Shown here: positions 1 to 5,884 of the stretch, piece after piece
Position numbering within the stretch: the stretch's first letter is position 1
Layout: each line of letters begins with the position of its first letter
NCBI GenBank assembly: GCA_937894105.1
Contig: CALCTI010000518.1
Location: forward strand, 1-8,847
Reading direction: 5' to 3'
Source of the DNA: an uncultured cyanobacterium
GTDB taxonomy: Bacteria; Cyanobacteriota; Cyanobacteriia; CACIAM-69d
Length of the DNA: 8,847 bases
Notes under the pieces: model-generated
Seen by the model: only the letters and a program-made list of their open reading frames with translations
Database searches by the model: none
Told to the model about the DNA's origin: nothing
Position numbers and translations under genes: made by a program

Positions 1-99
1 TTTAAAGGGCGCGTACTCCCCGCTGCATAAGGCTTCTGGAGATTAATTGATGACATGCCCTAGACCTTTTGCGCGAATCTAAGGCAGCTTCCAGTTGAG
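1..99. other. left-edge segment, no gene supported
   Basis: This short stretch lies downstream of the stop codon of the minus-strand CIA30 gene. Two plus-strand frames stay open from the left edge for about 9 and 14 codons and could be the tail of a gene lying outside the window, but nothing in them is recognisable. No convincing terminator hairpin with a U-run was seen for the CIA30 gene. Confidence 0.4.
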
Positions 100-1176
100 C
101 TAATTGTTGCTGAGTAGGGCTTGGGCGATCGCCTCCCCATCCTGCACATTGTCGGGCACCTCAAAAATCAAATGCCCCACACCGCTCGCTTGCAAATAGT
201 CTCGCTGCTCTTGGGTTCCGCCAATTAAAGCAACTTTGGGCGACTTCCCACAGCCACCGTAGGCACCGAGGGTTTCAATTTTCAAGCTAAAGGTGCCGGG
301 AGAAAAATTAGGATTGAGCTCGCCGTTGTATTCAAATTTGCTGAGCATTAGCTGAAGCGATCGCACACTATCCCCCAAGAGCGGCGGGTGATCTTCCAGA
401 GTACGGGCGCGAAAAACAGCCCGAAAATCACTGAACGGAACTCGCACGGTAACCCACTGCTCCGCCACGGTATCAAAGGACGCCGCATAGCCCACCCCAT
501 CCCAGCGCACATCATCGCGCACGATAACTTTGTAACGTTGACCGTCCCCCTGCACCCGCATTTCAATGCCGTCGCAACTGCGCAGTGCCACCGGTTCCTC
601 AATACTTCGCGTCCGCACCGACACAAACCCCCCGTTGTTCTCCGTGGACACCTGCCCCGAAAACAGGGCCGCCCCAGGAATTAGCCGTAACCCACTAGCA
701 CTAACGCCCCCCATAACCACATCGTCCACCGCGCCCCAGGTTTCTGCCATGTCTCCGTCGGGGTTGCGAAAGTCAAACAGCACCACGCTATCGGTACCAT
801 CGGAGCTCTTTGCTCGCGACACCTGATCTACCAATGATTCCAGGGTCCAGCTATCTTCACTGCTGGGGCAGCAGGCAAGGACGCTAGTGTTGCTTAGGGT
901 GCTGTCGTCGGGCGATCGCTCCAACACTTCCACGCTCCCTTTCCCAGCCAAGGCCGTTTCAAAAGCCAACTTTAGGGAGTCGCGCACGGGGCTGGGATGG
1001 CTGAGAAGGGCGACGGCGACGGACGTTGAAGCGTTGACAGTATTCATCGGCGACGGAACCGGGGGCTTGGCTTGGGTACCCATTAATTGTTGCATCCAGC
1101 CGGCATCACCAATGATTGGCACAATTCCGAAGTAGCAAAGGGTTTTGAAGAAGCGCTGAAAATTCCAGGCAGTCAT
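100..1176 (-). CDS. CIA30-domain protein (complex I intermediate-associated 30 family), reduced Rossmann flanks
   Basis: A 358-residue protein. Residues about 131-307 form a CIA30 domain, a jelly-roll-like module. It opens with FDFRNPDGDMAETWGAVDDVVMGG, shown here as two pieces: FDFRNPDGDM at 134-143 and AETWGAVDDVVMGGVS at 144-159. It continues through conserved NGGFVSVRTR and YKVIVRDD strands to an SLQLMLSKFEYNGELNPNF segment near 273-291. The N-terminus (about 1-32, WNFQRFFKTLCYFGIVP then a QQLMG) resembles the start of longer cyanobacterial proteins that combine an NAD(P)-binding Rossmann domain with CIA30, related to plant HCF173-type factors. Here only about 80 residues separate that start from CIA30, and no glycine-rich dinucleotide motif is visible. 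The tail (PKVALIGGTQEQRDYLQASG) may be a shrunken second Rossmann part. The family is linked to assembly of respiratory or photosynthetic complexes; a role here is inferred. The ATG start has no clear Shine-Dalgarno sequence. The gene stands alone, with the inactive toxin-antitoxin module on the opposite strand upstream. Confidence 0.88.
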   Translation of the reverse strand: MTAWNFQRFFKTLCYFGIVPIIGDAGWMQQLMGTQAKPPVPSPMNTVNASTSVAVALLSHPSPVRDSLKLAFETALAGKGSVEVLERSPDDSTLSNTSVLACCPSSEDSWTLESLVDQVSRAKSSDGTDSVVLFDFRNPDGDMAETWGAVDDVVMGGVSASGLRLIPGAALFSGQVSTENNGGFVSVRTRSIEEPVALRSCDGIEMRVQGDGQRYKVIVRDDVRWDGVGYAASFDTVAEQWVTVRVPFSDFRAVFRARTLEDHPPLLGDSVRSLQLMLSKFEYNGELNPNFSPGTFSLKIETLGAYGGCGKSPKVALIGGTQEQRDYLQASGVGHLIFEVPDNVQDGEAIAQALLSNN

Positions 1177-1232
1177 AGGAAATGGGCAGGGAAGGGCGGG
1201 AAAGATGGATTAAGCAAACTGGCGAATAGGCA

Positions 1233-1268
1233 AGTAATCGCATTTAGTAATCGCATTTAGTAATCACA
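1233..1268. repeat. 13-bp tandem repeat, 2.7 copies
   Basis: The unit AGTAATCGCATTT occurs at 1233-1245 and 1246-1258, followed by a partial third copy (AGTAATCACA) at 1259-1268. It lies 57-92 bp upstream of the CIA30 start codon, so it falls in that gene's promoter or leader region. It could be replication slippage or a repeated protein-binding site; the sequence does not decide between them. Confidence 0.85.
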
Positions 1269-1287
1269 CTTAACGGTCAGTGTAACG

Positions 1288-1317
1288 AACTGGACTGCCA
1301 GCCCCCCCGATCCAGTT
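1288..1317. repeat. 7-bp inverted repeat with C-rich loop
   Basis: AACTGGA at 1288-1294 is perfectly complementary to TCCAGTT at 1311-1317, with a 16-nt loop containing seven consecutive C. There is no adjacent T-run on either strand, so an intrinsic terminator is unlikely. It lies upstream of the CIA30 gene. It may be a regulatory hairpin or coincidence. Confidence 0.45.
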
Positions 1318-1415
1318 GCTTGCCTGGTCTTCAATCCTTGCTAAAACTAACGAAGAAGATATGGGGCGTTAACCAAGCGTCCCATGCTGCGGTCTGAACT
1401 TACCAGCGCTGAAGC

Positions 1416-1484
1416 TTTCCCCTGGCGATCGCCACCATATACCCCCAATCGCGAAGGCTCCGGAGTCCGTGCGCCCAGGGGAAA
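1416..1484. repeat. 10-bp perfect inverted repeat around a HIP1 site and an inner palindrome
   Basis: TTTCCCCTGG at 1416-1425 pairs perfectly with CCAGGGGAAA at 1475-1484. The 49-bp interior contains GCGATCGC directly after the left arm and the 8-bp palindrome CTCCGGAG near its right side. The element could fold into a long hairpin in RNA or a cruciform in DNA. No family name can be given, and it is not obviously a terminator because no U-tract follows the stem. Confidence 0.6.
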
Positions 1485-1610
1485 AGATAGGCAATAACGA
1501 ACGAAATATTGAACGAATTCACGTCGCACGGCGATTCAAAAACGGCACTGAACGTCTCGAAAAAATTTTCAAGAAATACACCAAAAAGAAGCACAAGAAG
1601 GAATTGCCCT

Positions 1611-1655
1611 ATGACCAACGAGCAACAGGAACTATTGCTCAAGGACCAAATGTAA
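1611..1655 (+). pseudogene. 14-codon ORF, possible remnant of a larger gene start
   Basis: The ORF reads MTNEQQELLLKDQM and then meets TAA. It has a well-placed ribosome binding site, AAGGA at 1598-1602, 8 nt before the ATG. The opening (MT-EQQ-LL-KA/D) resembles N-termini of cyanobacterial HEPN-domain proteins, which usually continue for about 100 more residues, but the similarity is short and recalled rather than aligned. Either this is the stub of a decayed gene or a leader peptide for the downstream toxin-antitoxin pair. Confidence 0.3.
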
Positions 1656-1689
1656 AAATAGAATCCTGATGAAAATCCATCATAAAAAT

Positions 1690-1941
1690 ATGACCACCAC
1701 TGAAAAGCTTTACCAACTTCTCCCGCCCCTTACCGAACAGCAGCTCGACATCGTTCTCGACTTTGCAGAATTCCTGAAATATAGGCAAGCAAATCTGCCG
1801 TAGCGCGATCAATCCCCCTCCCCTCGCCTAGGTGAAAGCATTGCGGCCTTAAGCGGAATCGCTAAGACCTCAGCCGATCTCCCCACCGATGAAGAACTAC
1901 GAAGCGATCGCACCGGTTACCTAACTGAAAAGTATCGCTAG
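1690..1941 (+). pseudogene. DUF2281-type antitoxin, interrupted by one in-frame TAG
   Basis: Read from ATG at 1690, the frame gives 37 residues (MTTTEKLYQLLPPLTEQQLD..., then VLDFAEFLKYRQ) and meets TAG at 1801-1803. The same frame then continues without another stop to TAG at 1939-1941, giving 83 codons in all. The second part (LGESIAALSGIAK, then PTDEELRSDRTGYLTEKYR) is the normal C-terminal half of small DUF2281 proteins, which pair with PIN toxins in cyanobacteria. The disruption is therefore a point nonsense mutation, most simply CAG to TAG, not a truncation. An alternative in-frame ATG lies at 1669. The toxin ATG starts 2 nt after the final stop, as expected for a translationally coupled pair, so the early stop should also disturb toxin translation. 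DNA binding and toxin neutralisation are family knowledge. The truncated product lacks the C-terminal half, which would be expected to contact the toxin. Confidence 0.82.
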
Positions 1942-1942
1942 T

Positions 1943-2365
1943 ATGACCCTCCGCATCTTAATCGATACGAATATTGCAATTGACCTCATCCTTGATCGAG
2001 CCCCCTTCGTTGATCGAGCCATTGAGATTTTCCAAAGCGTTGATCGAGGAGAATTCGAAGGCTTCGTTTCCGCGACCACCATCACCGACATTTTTTACAT
2101 TGTTTGTAAAGCACGAGACCGCGATACAGCCCTCTCCGCGATCATAAGATTGCTCGACCTGGTACAGCTTTGCACCGTCGATCGCAAAACGCTTGAAACT
2201 GCTATCGCGAGGGATTGACAAGATTTTGAAGGCGGCGTTCAACTCACCTGTGCGAGTCTGTATGAGCTGGATGCGATCGTTACCCGTAACCAGAAAGACT
2301 TCGTAGATAGCCCGCTTCCGATTTACTCCCCCACCGAACGGCTCCAAGCCTTCGACCGATCGTAA
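1943..2365 (+). pseudogene. PIN-domain (VapC-like) toxin, interrupted by one in-frame TGA
   Basis: PIN-domain ribonuclease of a type II toxin-antitoxin pair. From ATG at 1943 the frame runs 91 codons to TGA at 2216-2218, then stays open to TAA at 2363-2365; 140 codons in total fits the family's usual length of about 140. Before the stop: the first acidic motif in LRILIDTNIAIDL (D8, D14) and the conserved mid-protein acid in TITDIFYIV (D49). After the stop: DFEGGVQLTCA, then LDAIVTRNQKDF and a typical end, LPIYSPTERLQAF. The stop removes the C-terminal acidic residues needed to bind Mg or Mn, so the 91-residue product should be inactive. The simplest origin is CGA to TGA, again a C-to-T change. 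The convergent envelope gene ends 86 bp downstream. Inactivation is very likely unless there is readthrough or a sequencing error. Confidence 0.85.
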
Positions 2366-2450
2366 CTCCACCGCCAACCATATCCGCCGTCACCGCCATC
2401 TACGACCGCAACGGTTGCCTCTCCCAAGCTTACGAACGCGGAATGCACCA
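2366..2450. other. short convergent intergenic gap
   Basis: Separates the 3' end of the interrupted toxin (plus strand) from the 3' end of the envelope hydrolase gene (minus strand). It contains a GCAAC-G-GTTGC palindrome at 2408-2418 whose one-base loop is too tight for a normal terminator. No bidirectional terminator is recognisable. Confidence 0.4.
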
Positions 2451-4202
2451 TTAAACTCTGTGCTTCAATGCCCGGTGGATAGCGCGAACTCGGCGGCGTT
2501 GGTCGCTGGCGATGCAGTTCCAGGGGGATAGTTTGCGGCGCTGGGGCGATCGCCGACAAATACGAAATAGCCCACTGGCGCTGAGCTTCCCTTTATTACG
2601 CCCTTTCAAGACGCGAAAACTCTCCACCCGCGCCCAAACGATCGCCCGTTCGCCGGTTAATCCTCGATCTCGCGCCTGGCGATAGCGCCTGGGAATTTGC
2701 CGCCCCGCTACCCGCGATTGATTGTAAAGATCCAGCCCGTTCAGGGTCACTTCGGGATATTTTATGGCGGTGTAGCCAAAGTCGAGCAGTTTATTGGCAG
2801 TTTTGGGAGCCTGGACCCGCAGCAGCTCCAAACATCGCTGGTCCGCTTCCGGGAAGGATACTTTGCCGTCGCCGTTCAGGTCTTTCCACAGATAGCGCTG
2901 GAGGGAACAGAAGCCGATATTTTTGACGCCGTTGCCCGGATCGCTGTGACCGTAATAAATCGAGCGAATCTTACCGGTGGGGCTCAAATTGCCCTCGGCG
3001 TGACCGATCGCCACCGCCCCCAGCGATCGCCGGTCCGCAAACCATTGGTTAACGCCCGTTAAATCAACGGGGTTGGGAGTTGGCTTAGGATTTTTTCGCG
3101 GCTCTGGGGCTTCGGTGGATTTTTCGGCGCTGGTTTCACTGGCGTTGACCGTTTCAAAGGTGCCGGGAATTGCAATATCGGGGCTGAATTGGATCGTTTG
3201 ATCGCTTGGAGTGAAGGTAAGCGATCGCGATACGGCGTTGCTGGATTGGGGGCGAGCTTTGGGCGACTTCGGCAAGGTGTCGTCGAAAAACAGGGGCTCA
3301 GCATCCGGCGTCACCCACTGGGCAATTCCCCGCACCGTTTGCACCAGTTGATCTGGGACCAACTGACCTTGGACCGACTGACCTTGGACCGTCTTTTCTT
3401 GGGAATTCACCTTAGGATGGGCTAATTTTGCACGCGCCGAAACCTTATCTTTCAGCCGATAAATACGCCCTTTCACCTTATATTTCATTTCAAAATTCAG
3501 GTCCGATCGCCAGCCCCAGCGCCCCCCTCGAGTGGACAATGCTTCCACACCCTTGCCCGATCGCTTCGACACCACAATGCCAATATGCTGCGATCGCCCC
3601 GGTCCCGCCGTCACCACAATATCTCCCGGTTTCGCAGCCGATTGGGGCACCTCCGTCGCCAATCCTTCCTTGACCAAATCCCGCTGCACCGACACGACTA
3701 AATTAGGATTGCGCCCCACCTTGCGCCCCAGCACCGGCTCCAGCCCAAAGCGATTCACGGCCCACGCGCAAGCCAGCAACCCTCGCCCCGGTCCCATGGT
3801 CACGTCTGCACCTTCCTGGGCGATCGCCGCTGCCACCACCCGCTGTGCCAAGGTTTTCTGAGTAACCGGTTTTGGCATCGGTGGGGGCGCTTGAGCTGCC
3901 TTAGGCTGGGGCGCGGGCGTTATCACGTCAAAAAACAGCTCCCCAGGATCGGAAAATGGTAGCGAAGGCTCATGCGCTGAGGGGGTAGAAATGGGGGTTT
4001 TCCCAGGGGCGTCAGAGACGGACGGGGGCGTTAGGGAAAGTTCGGGAGCAGCCGCCATTTCAAACAGCGGCACCGAGGCGATCGCCGCCCCCCCTGAAGC
4101 ACTTCCCGCCAAAACAATCGCCAAGCTTAGCCCTCGGATAATCGATTTACCCCAATTTTTCAAGGCAAGTGCCCGCAACATCCAGCCCACCAAAGCAAAC
4201 AT
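2451..4202 (-). CDS. envelope two-domain peptidoglycan hydrolase-like protein: NlpC/P60-like plus lysozyme-like with EF-hand loop
   Basis: A 583-residue protein. I chose ATG at 4202 because GGGGGAG lies 5 nt upstream; an in-frame TTG 24 nt earlier lacks such a site. Residues 1-41 are basic then hydrophobic: a signal peptide or anchor. A Pro-rich linker (about 50-115) follows. Residues about 117-252 look like an NlpC/P60-type cysteine peptidase, with LLACAWAVN carrying the likely nucleophile (C145) and SQHIGIVVS the likely base (H206). A second low-complexity linker (about 253-380) includes VQGQ repeats. Residues about 381-580 are a lysozyme-like domain common in cyanobacteria: AIGHAEGN with E403 as candidate catalytic acid, YYGHSDPGNG, NGLDLYNQS, and a terminal DQRRRVRAIHRAL. 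Inside it, D441-E452 is a perfect 12-residue EF-hand loop (DLNGDGKVSFPE). The likely role is cutting peptidoglycan outside the plasma membrane, possibly in a calcium-dependent way; enzyme activity is inferred. It follows the LytM-like membrane protein gene on the same strand after 178 bp. Confidence 0.85.
   Translation of the reverse strand: MFALVGWMLRALALKNWGKSIIRGLSLAIVLAGSASGGAAIASVPLFEMAAAPELSLTPPSVSDAPGKTPISTPSAHEPSLPFSDPGELFFDVITPAPQPKAAQAPPPMPKPVTQKTLAQRVVAAAIAQEGADVTMGPGRGLLACAWAVNRFGLEPVLGRKVGRNPNLVVSVQRDLVKEGLATEVPQSAAKPGDIVVTAGPGRSQHIGIVVSKRSGKGVEALSTRGGRWGWRSDLNFEMKYKVKGRIYRLKDKVSARAKLAHPKVNSQEKTVQGQSVQGQLVPDQLVQTVRGIAQWVTPDAEPLFFDDTLPKSPKARPQSSNAVSRSLTFTPSDQTIQFSPDIAIPGTFETVNASETSAEKSTEAPEPRKNPKPTPNPVDLTGVNQWFADRRSLGAVAIGHAEGNLSPTGKIRSIYYGHSDPGNGVKNIGFCSLQRYLWKDLNGDGKVSFPEADQRCLELLRVQAPKTANKLLDFGYTAIKYPEVTLNGLDLYNQSRVAGRQIPRRYRQARDRGLTGERAIVWARVESFRVLKGRNKGKLSASGLFRICRRSPQRRKLSPWNCIASDQRRRVRAIHRALKHRV
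3363..3392. repeat. 15-bp tandem repeat inside the envelope hydrolase gene
   Basis: CTGACCTTGGACCGA at 3363-3377 is followed directly by CTGACCTTGGACCGT at 3378-3392, with a diverged third copy just before it. On the coding strand these encode the VQGQS/VQGQL pentapeptides near residues 272-281 of the linker, and the period keeps the frame. It is a slippage-type duplication in a flexible linker. Confidence 0.8.
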
Positions 4203-4380
4203 TTTTTCTCCCCCGTTGCGTCCCAATTGCTAAAAATTAGGCGCTAAAAATTCAGGTGTAAAAGTGTAAATTTCAATCAATACAAAATCGCCGGTCAGTG
4301 CCTAAAGTCGACGTTAGGGTGCCAGTAGGCTGCCGTTAAGTCGCCGATAATTTCTATTGCCAAGATAAAGTGGCTGAACT
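4203..4380. other. 178-bp spacer between two co-directional envelope genes
   Basis: On the minus strand this is the leader of the hydrolase gene and the tail of the LytM-like gene. Near its hydrolase-proximal end it contains short direct repeats: GCTAAAAATT at 4229-4238 and 4243-4252 (14-bp period), and GTGTAAA at 4256-4262 and 4264-4270 (8-bp period). The spacer is long enough to hold its own promoter, so co-transcription of the two genes is possible but not shown. No terminator with a U-run was recognised. Confidence 0.45.
4208..4214 (-). promoter_or_regulatory. ribosome binding site of the envelope hydrolase gene
   Basis: Reads GGGGGAG on the minus strand, 5 nt before ATG at 4202. It decides the start in favour of that ATG over the in-frame TTG at 4226. 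Confidence 0.7.
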
Positions 4381-5739
4381 TTAGGTGGCTGAGCCCAAGA
4401 CTTGCTCCACAATTTCCGGCGACGGCGGCACAAACATCCACTGGTTGCCATCCCGTCGCAGCACCGCCAAATGCAAAAATCGCTCGCTATTGCCAATTTC
4501 CTGCCCTTGCTTCACCGCGCCCACCTGGCGATCACGCAATCCACAAAGCTGCACCGCATAGGCCGGCAACTGCACGCTGGAAAACACAGCACAGCTCGAC
4601 GGCAGCCGGGACAGTTGCCCCTCTGCCACGAGCGCCGCCTGCTCGTAAACCACCCCATCCACCGGCGCATATACCGGTCCATCCATCGCCAGGGCAATAC
4701 TCCCCAGCCCGCCAATCACCGCCCGGTCCGATACCTGCGCCCCCGGCAGCCAGCCCCAGCTTTGGCGCAGGTCAAAATCATGGCGATCGCCCGTCCCATG
4801 CACATTGCCATCGGCGGGCGGATCAACGGCATAGCCCACCGTGCGATCCCCCTCAAAAGCCACCACCATCTGGCGATCGCCTTCTAGCTGATACAAGGAC
4901 CGATCCAAAATTGCCCCGGAACGCACCGACGTTTTCGGCAGTTGACAATAGGGAGCACCCAGATTTTTGGTCAACTCCTGGCGGCTTTTGCCCACCAACT
5001 TGCCCACCCCGTCCGCTTTAGCGCTGGGCACCGTCCCATCGAAATTGGTCACCGCCAAACACTCATCCCGCAGCCCGGTGCTTGTAACGGTTTCCCCCGG
5101 CTGCCACCGCACCGCCGCCACCAGCAGGGCACAGCTTCCCAACGCCGTGGTGCTCAACAAAGCCATTTTCCACGGCAGCCACTGCATCAATCGGGTCCAG
5201 CGCCACACCAAAAACCGCTGCAAAATTCGCACCGCCGTTTTCCCGGTCATACTGTCAGCCACCTCGTGCCGCACGGGCGATCGCGGCTGTGGAACTTCAG
5301 GGGATTCAACCTCTACCGGAGACACATGGGTAGAGGGGGCATTTATCGGAGCAAAAGGATCGGGAAACGGCTCGTAAACAGGCTGACTGAGGGCCCCAGG
5401 CGGCGTAGCATCCAGGGTAAATACGGGGGATTTTTTCCGCGCCATTCCCCTGGGAAGCTCAGGATGACGTTCATTAGCTTTTAAAGAGGGTCGCGATTCC
5501 CGAGGTTTTACTTTGAGCGATCGCCCGGTCAAGTTCTGGTGCGGTTGCGAACTAAGTGCCTCATCAAGGGGGGCGGCAAAAGGATGAATTAAAGACGGAT
5601 CCAAAGGTCGCTCCAAAGGCTCAGAGCGATCGCCAATTTCCGACGCCTCTAGCTCCACTAAACCAACGGCATTACTCGCATTACTCACATCCCAACTATC
5701 AAAATCAGTTTGAACAGGCTGATGTTGTTGTCTCATCAT
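4381..5739 (-). CDS. single-pass membrane protein with BamE/SmpA-like segment and degenerate M23 (LytM) domain
   Basis: A 452-residue protein. Residues 1-190 are polar and Pro-rich, without a recognisable domain, and probably cytoplasmic. A single transmembrane segment lies at about 192-211 (MALLSTTALGSCALLVAAV), after a Trp/Arg-rich stretch. Outside the membrane, about 243-304 (GVGKLVGKSRQELTKNLGAP, later MVVAFEGDRTVGY) resembles BamE/SmpA-type folds. About 353-432 follows the M23/LytM pattern: GPVYAPVDGVVYE, then VKQGQEIGNSERFLHLAVLRRDG aligned with the usual KxGQxIGxxG...HLHFEVR; shown here only in part. The first HxGxD zinc motif is absent and HxH is reduced to one histidine (H423), so catalysis is unlikely. 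Four extracytoplasmic cysteines (C227, C265, C383, C399) could form two disulfides. Two consecutive ATG codons (5739, 5736) follow a strong AAAGGAGGAGG site. The domain assignments are pattern-based. The likely role is in the envelope, as a scaffold or activator for the hydrolase encoded next. Confidence 0.8.
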   Translation of the reverse strand: MMRQQHQPVQTDFDSWDVSNASNAVGLVELEASEIGDRSEPLERPLDPSLIHPFAAPLDEALSSQPHQNLTGRSLKVKPRESRPSLKANERHPELPRGMARKKSPVFTLDATPPGALSQPVYEPFPDPFAPINAPSTHVSPVEVESPEVPQPRSPVRHEVADSMTGKTAVRILQRFLVWRWTRLMQWLPWKMALLSTTALGSCALLVAAVRWQPGETVTSTGLRDECLAVTNFDGTVPSAKADGVGKLVGKSRQELTKNLGAPYCQLPKTSVRSGAILDRSLYQLEGDRQMVVAFEGDRTVGYAVDPPADGNVHGTGDRHDFDLRQSWGWLPGAQVSDRAVIGGLGSIALAMDGPVYAPVDGVVYEQAALVAEGQLSRLPSSCAVFSSVQLPAYAVQLCGLRDRQVGAVKQGQEIGNSERFLHLAVLRRDGNQWMFVPPSPEIVEQVLGSAT

Positions 5740-5740
5740 T

Positions 5741-5751
5741 GCCTCCTCCTT
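5741..5751 (-). promoter_or_regulatory. strong double ribosome binding site before tandem ATG codons
   Basis: On the minus strand it reads AAGGAGGAGGC, containing two overlapping GGAGG cores. The first core is well spaced for ATG at 5739 and the second for ATG at 5736, so either start could be used and the proteins would differ by one Met. Confidence 0.75.
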
Positions 5752-5774
5752 TGATTACTGTTCATCAATCAAAG
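5749..5774 (-). promoter_or_regulatory. 8-bp hairpin overlapping the ribosome binding site
   Basis: CTTTGATT at 5749-5756 and AATCAAAG at 5767-5774 are perfectly complementary, with a 10-nt loop. In the minus-strand transcript the 3' arm ends in the AAAG that begins the AAAGGAGG ribosome binding site, so folding could partly mask it. As DNA it could equally be an operator. A TTGACT at 5786-5791 (minus strand) could be a -35 element, but the hexamer 17 bp further on (TTGATG) is a poor -10. Confidence 0.5.
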
Positions 5775-5884
5775 AGTAGCACGACAGTCAAGAAAAGGGC
5801 CGCCCAATGACAAAAAACAATCTTTGCAGGATAAATTTAAAAGCAGCTTTTTCGGGCAGTTTTAACCCCCTCGATGTAAAGTCT

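Larger units (their letters stand above)
1177..1689. other. gene-poor region between the CIA30 gene and the toxin-antitoxin pair
   Basis: About 510 bp between divergently oriented genes. It holds the 13-bp tandem repeat, two inverted repeats (1288-1317 and 1416-1484), one HIP1 octamer inside the second inverted repeat, and a 14-codon ORF with a good ribosome binding site. Open frames of 60-80 codons exist on both strands between about 1350 and 1669, but they overlap each other, lack ribosome binding sites at sensible spacing and match no family I know. A possible promoter for the toxin-antitoxin pair is TTGCTC (1635-1640) and TAGAAT (1659-1664), 18 bp apart; the -35 match is weak. Confidence 0.5.

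Noticed and set aside
1233..1268. CRISPR-like repeat array
   Set aside because: The units are directly adjacent with no spacers and are only 13 bp; the same holds for the 15-bp arrays elsewhere.
1347..1642. Two overlapping minus-strand frames of 60 and 80 codons
   Set aside because: No ribosome binding site, no recognisable motif, and they overlap each other and the plus-strand frame over repeat-like DNA.
1469..1669. GTG-started 66-codon plus-strand frame, Lys-rich, whose TGA overlaps an ATG that is in frame with the antitoxin
   Set aside because: The overlap looks like coupling, but the only GGAG is 3 nt from the GTG, the frame has no family resemblance, it crosses the right arm of the inverted repeat, and the better-supported 1611 ORF lies inside it in another frame.
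1801..2218. Programmed stop-codon readthrough (TGA as selenocysteine or TAG as pyrrolysine) in the toxin-antitoxin pair
   Set aside because: No recoding structure is apparent after either stop, two different stops are involved, and cyanobacteria are not known to use these systems for such genes; nonsense mutation is simpler.
2697..3861. Plus-strand frames opposite the envelope hydrolase gene
   Set aside because: They are shadows of a minus-strand gene whose motifs (C145, H206, E403, EF-hand) are clear.
4203..4226. TTG start eight codons upstream for the hydrolase gene
   Set aside because: ATG at 4202 has a GGGGGAG site 5 nt upstream and begins the hydrophobic N-terminus directly; the extra eight residues would be encoded by that ribosome binding site.
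4402..5484. Long plus-strand frames opposite the LytM-like gene
   Set aside because: They are His/Arg/Pro-rich shadows of a coding region with clear domains and a strong ribosome binding site on the minus strand.
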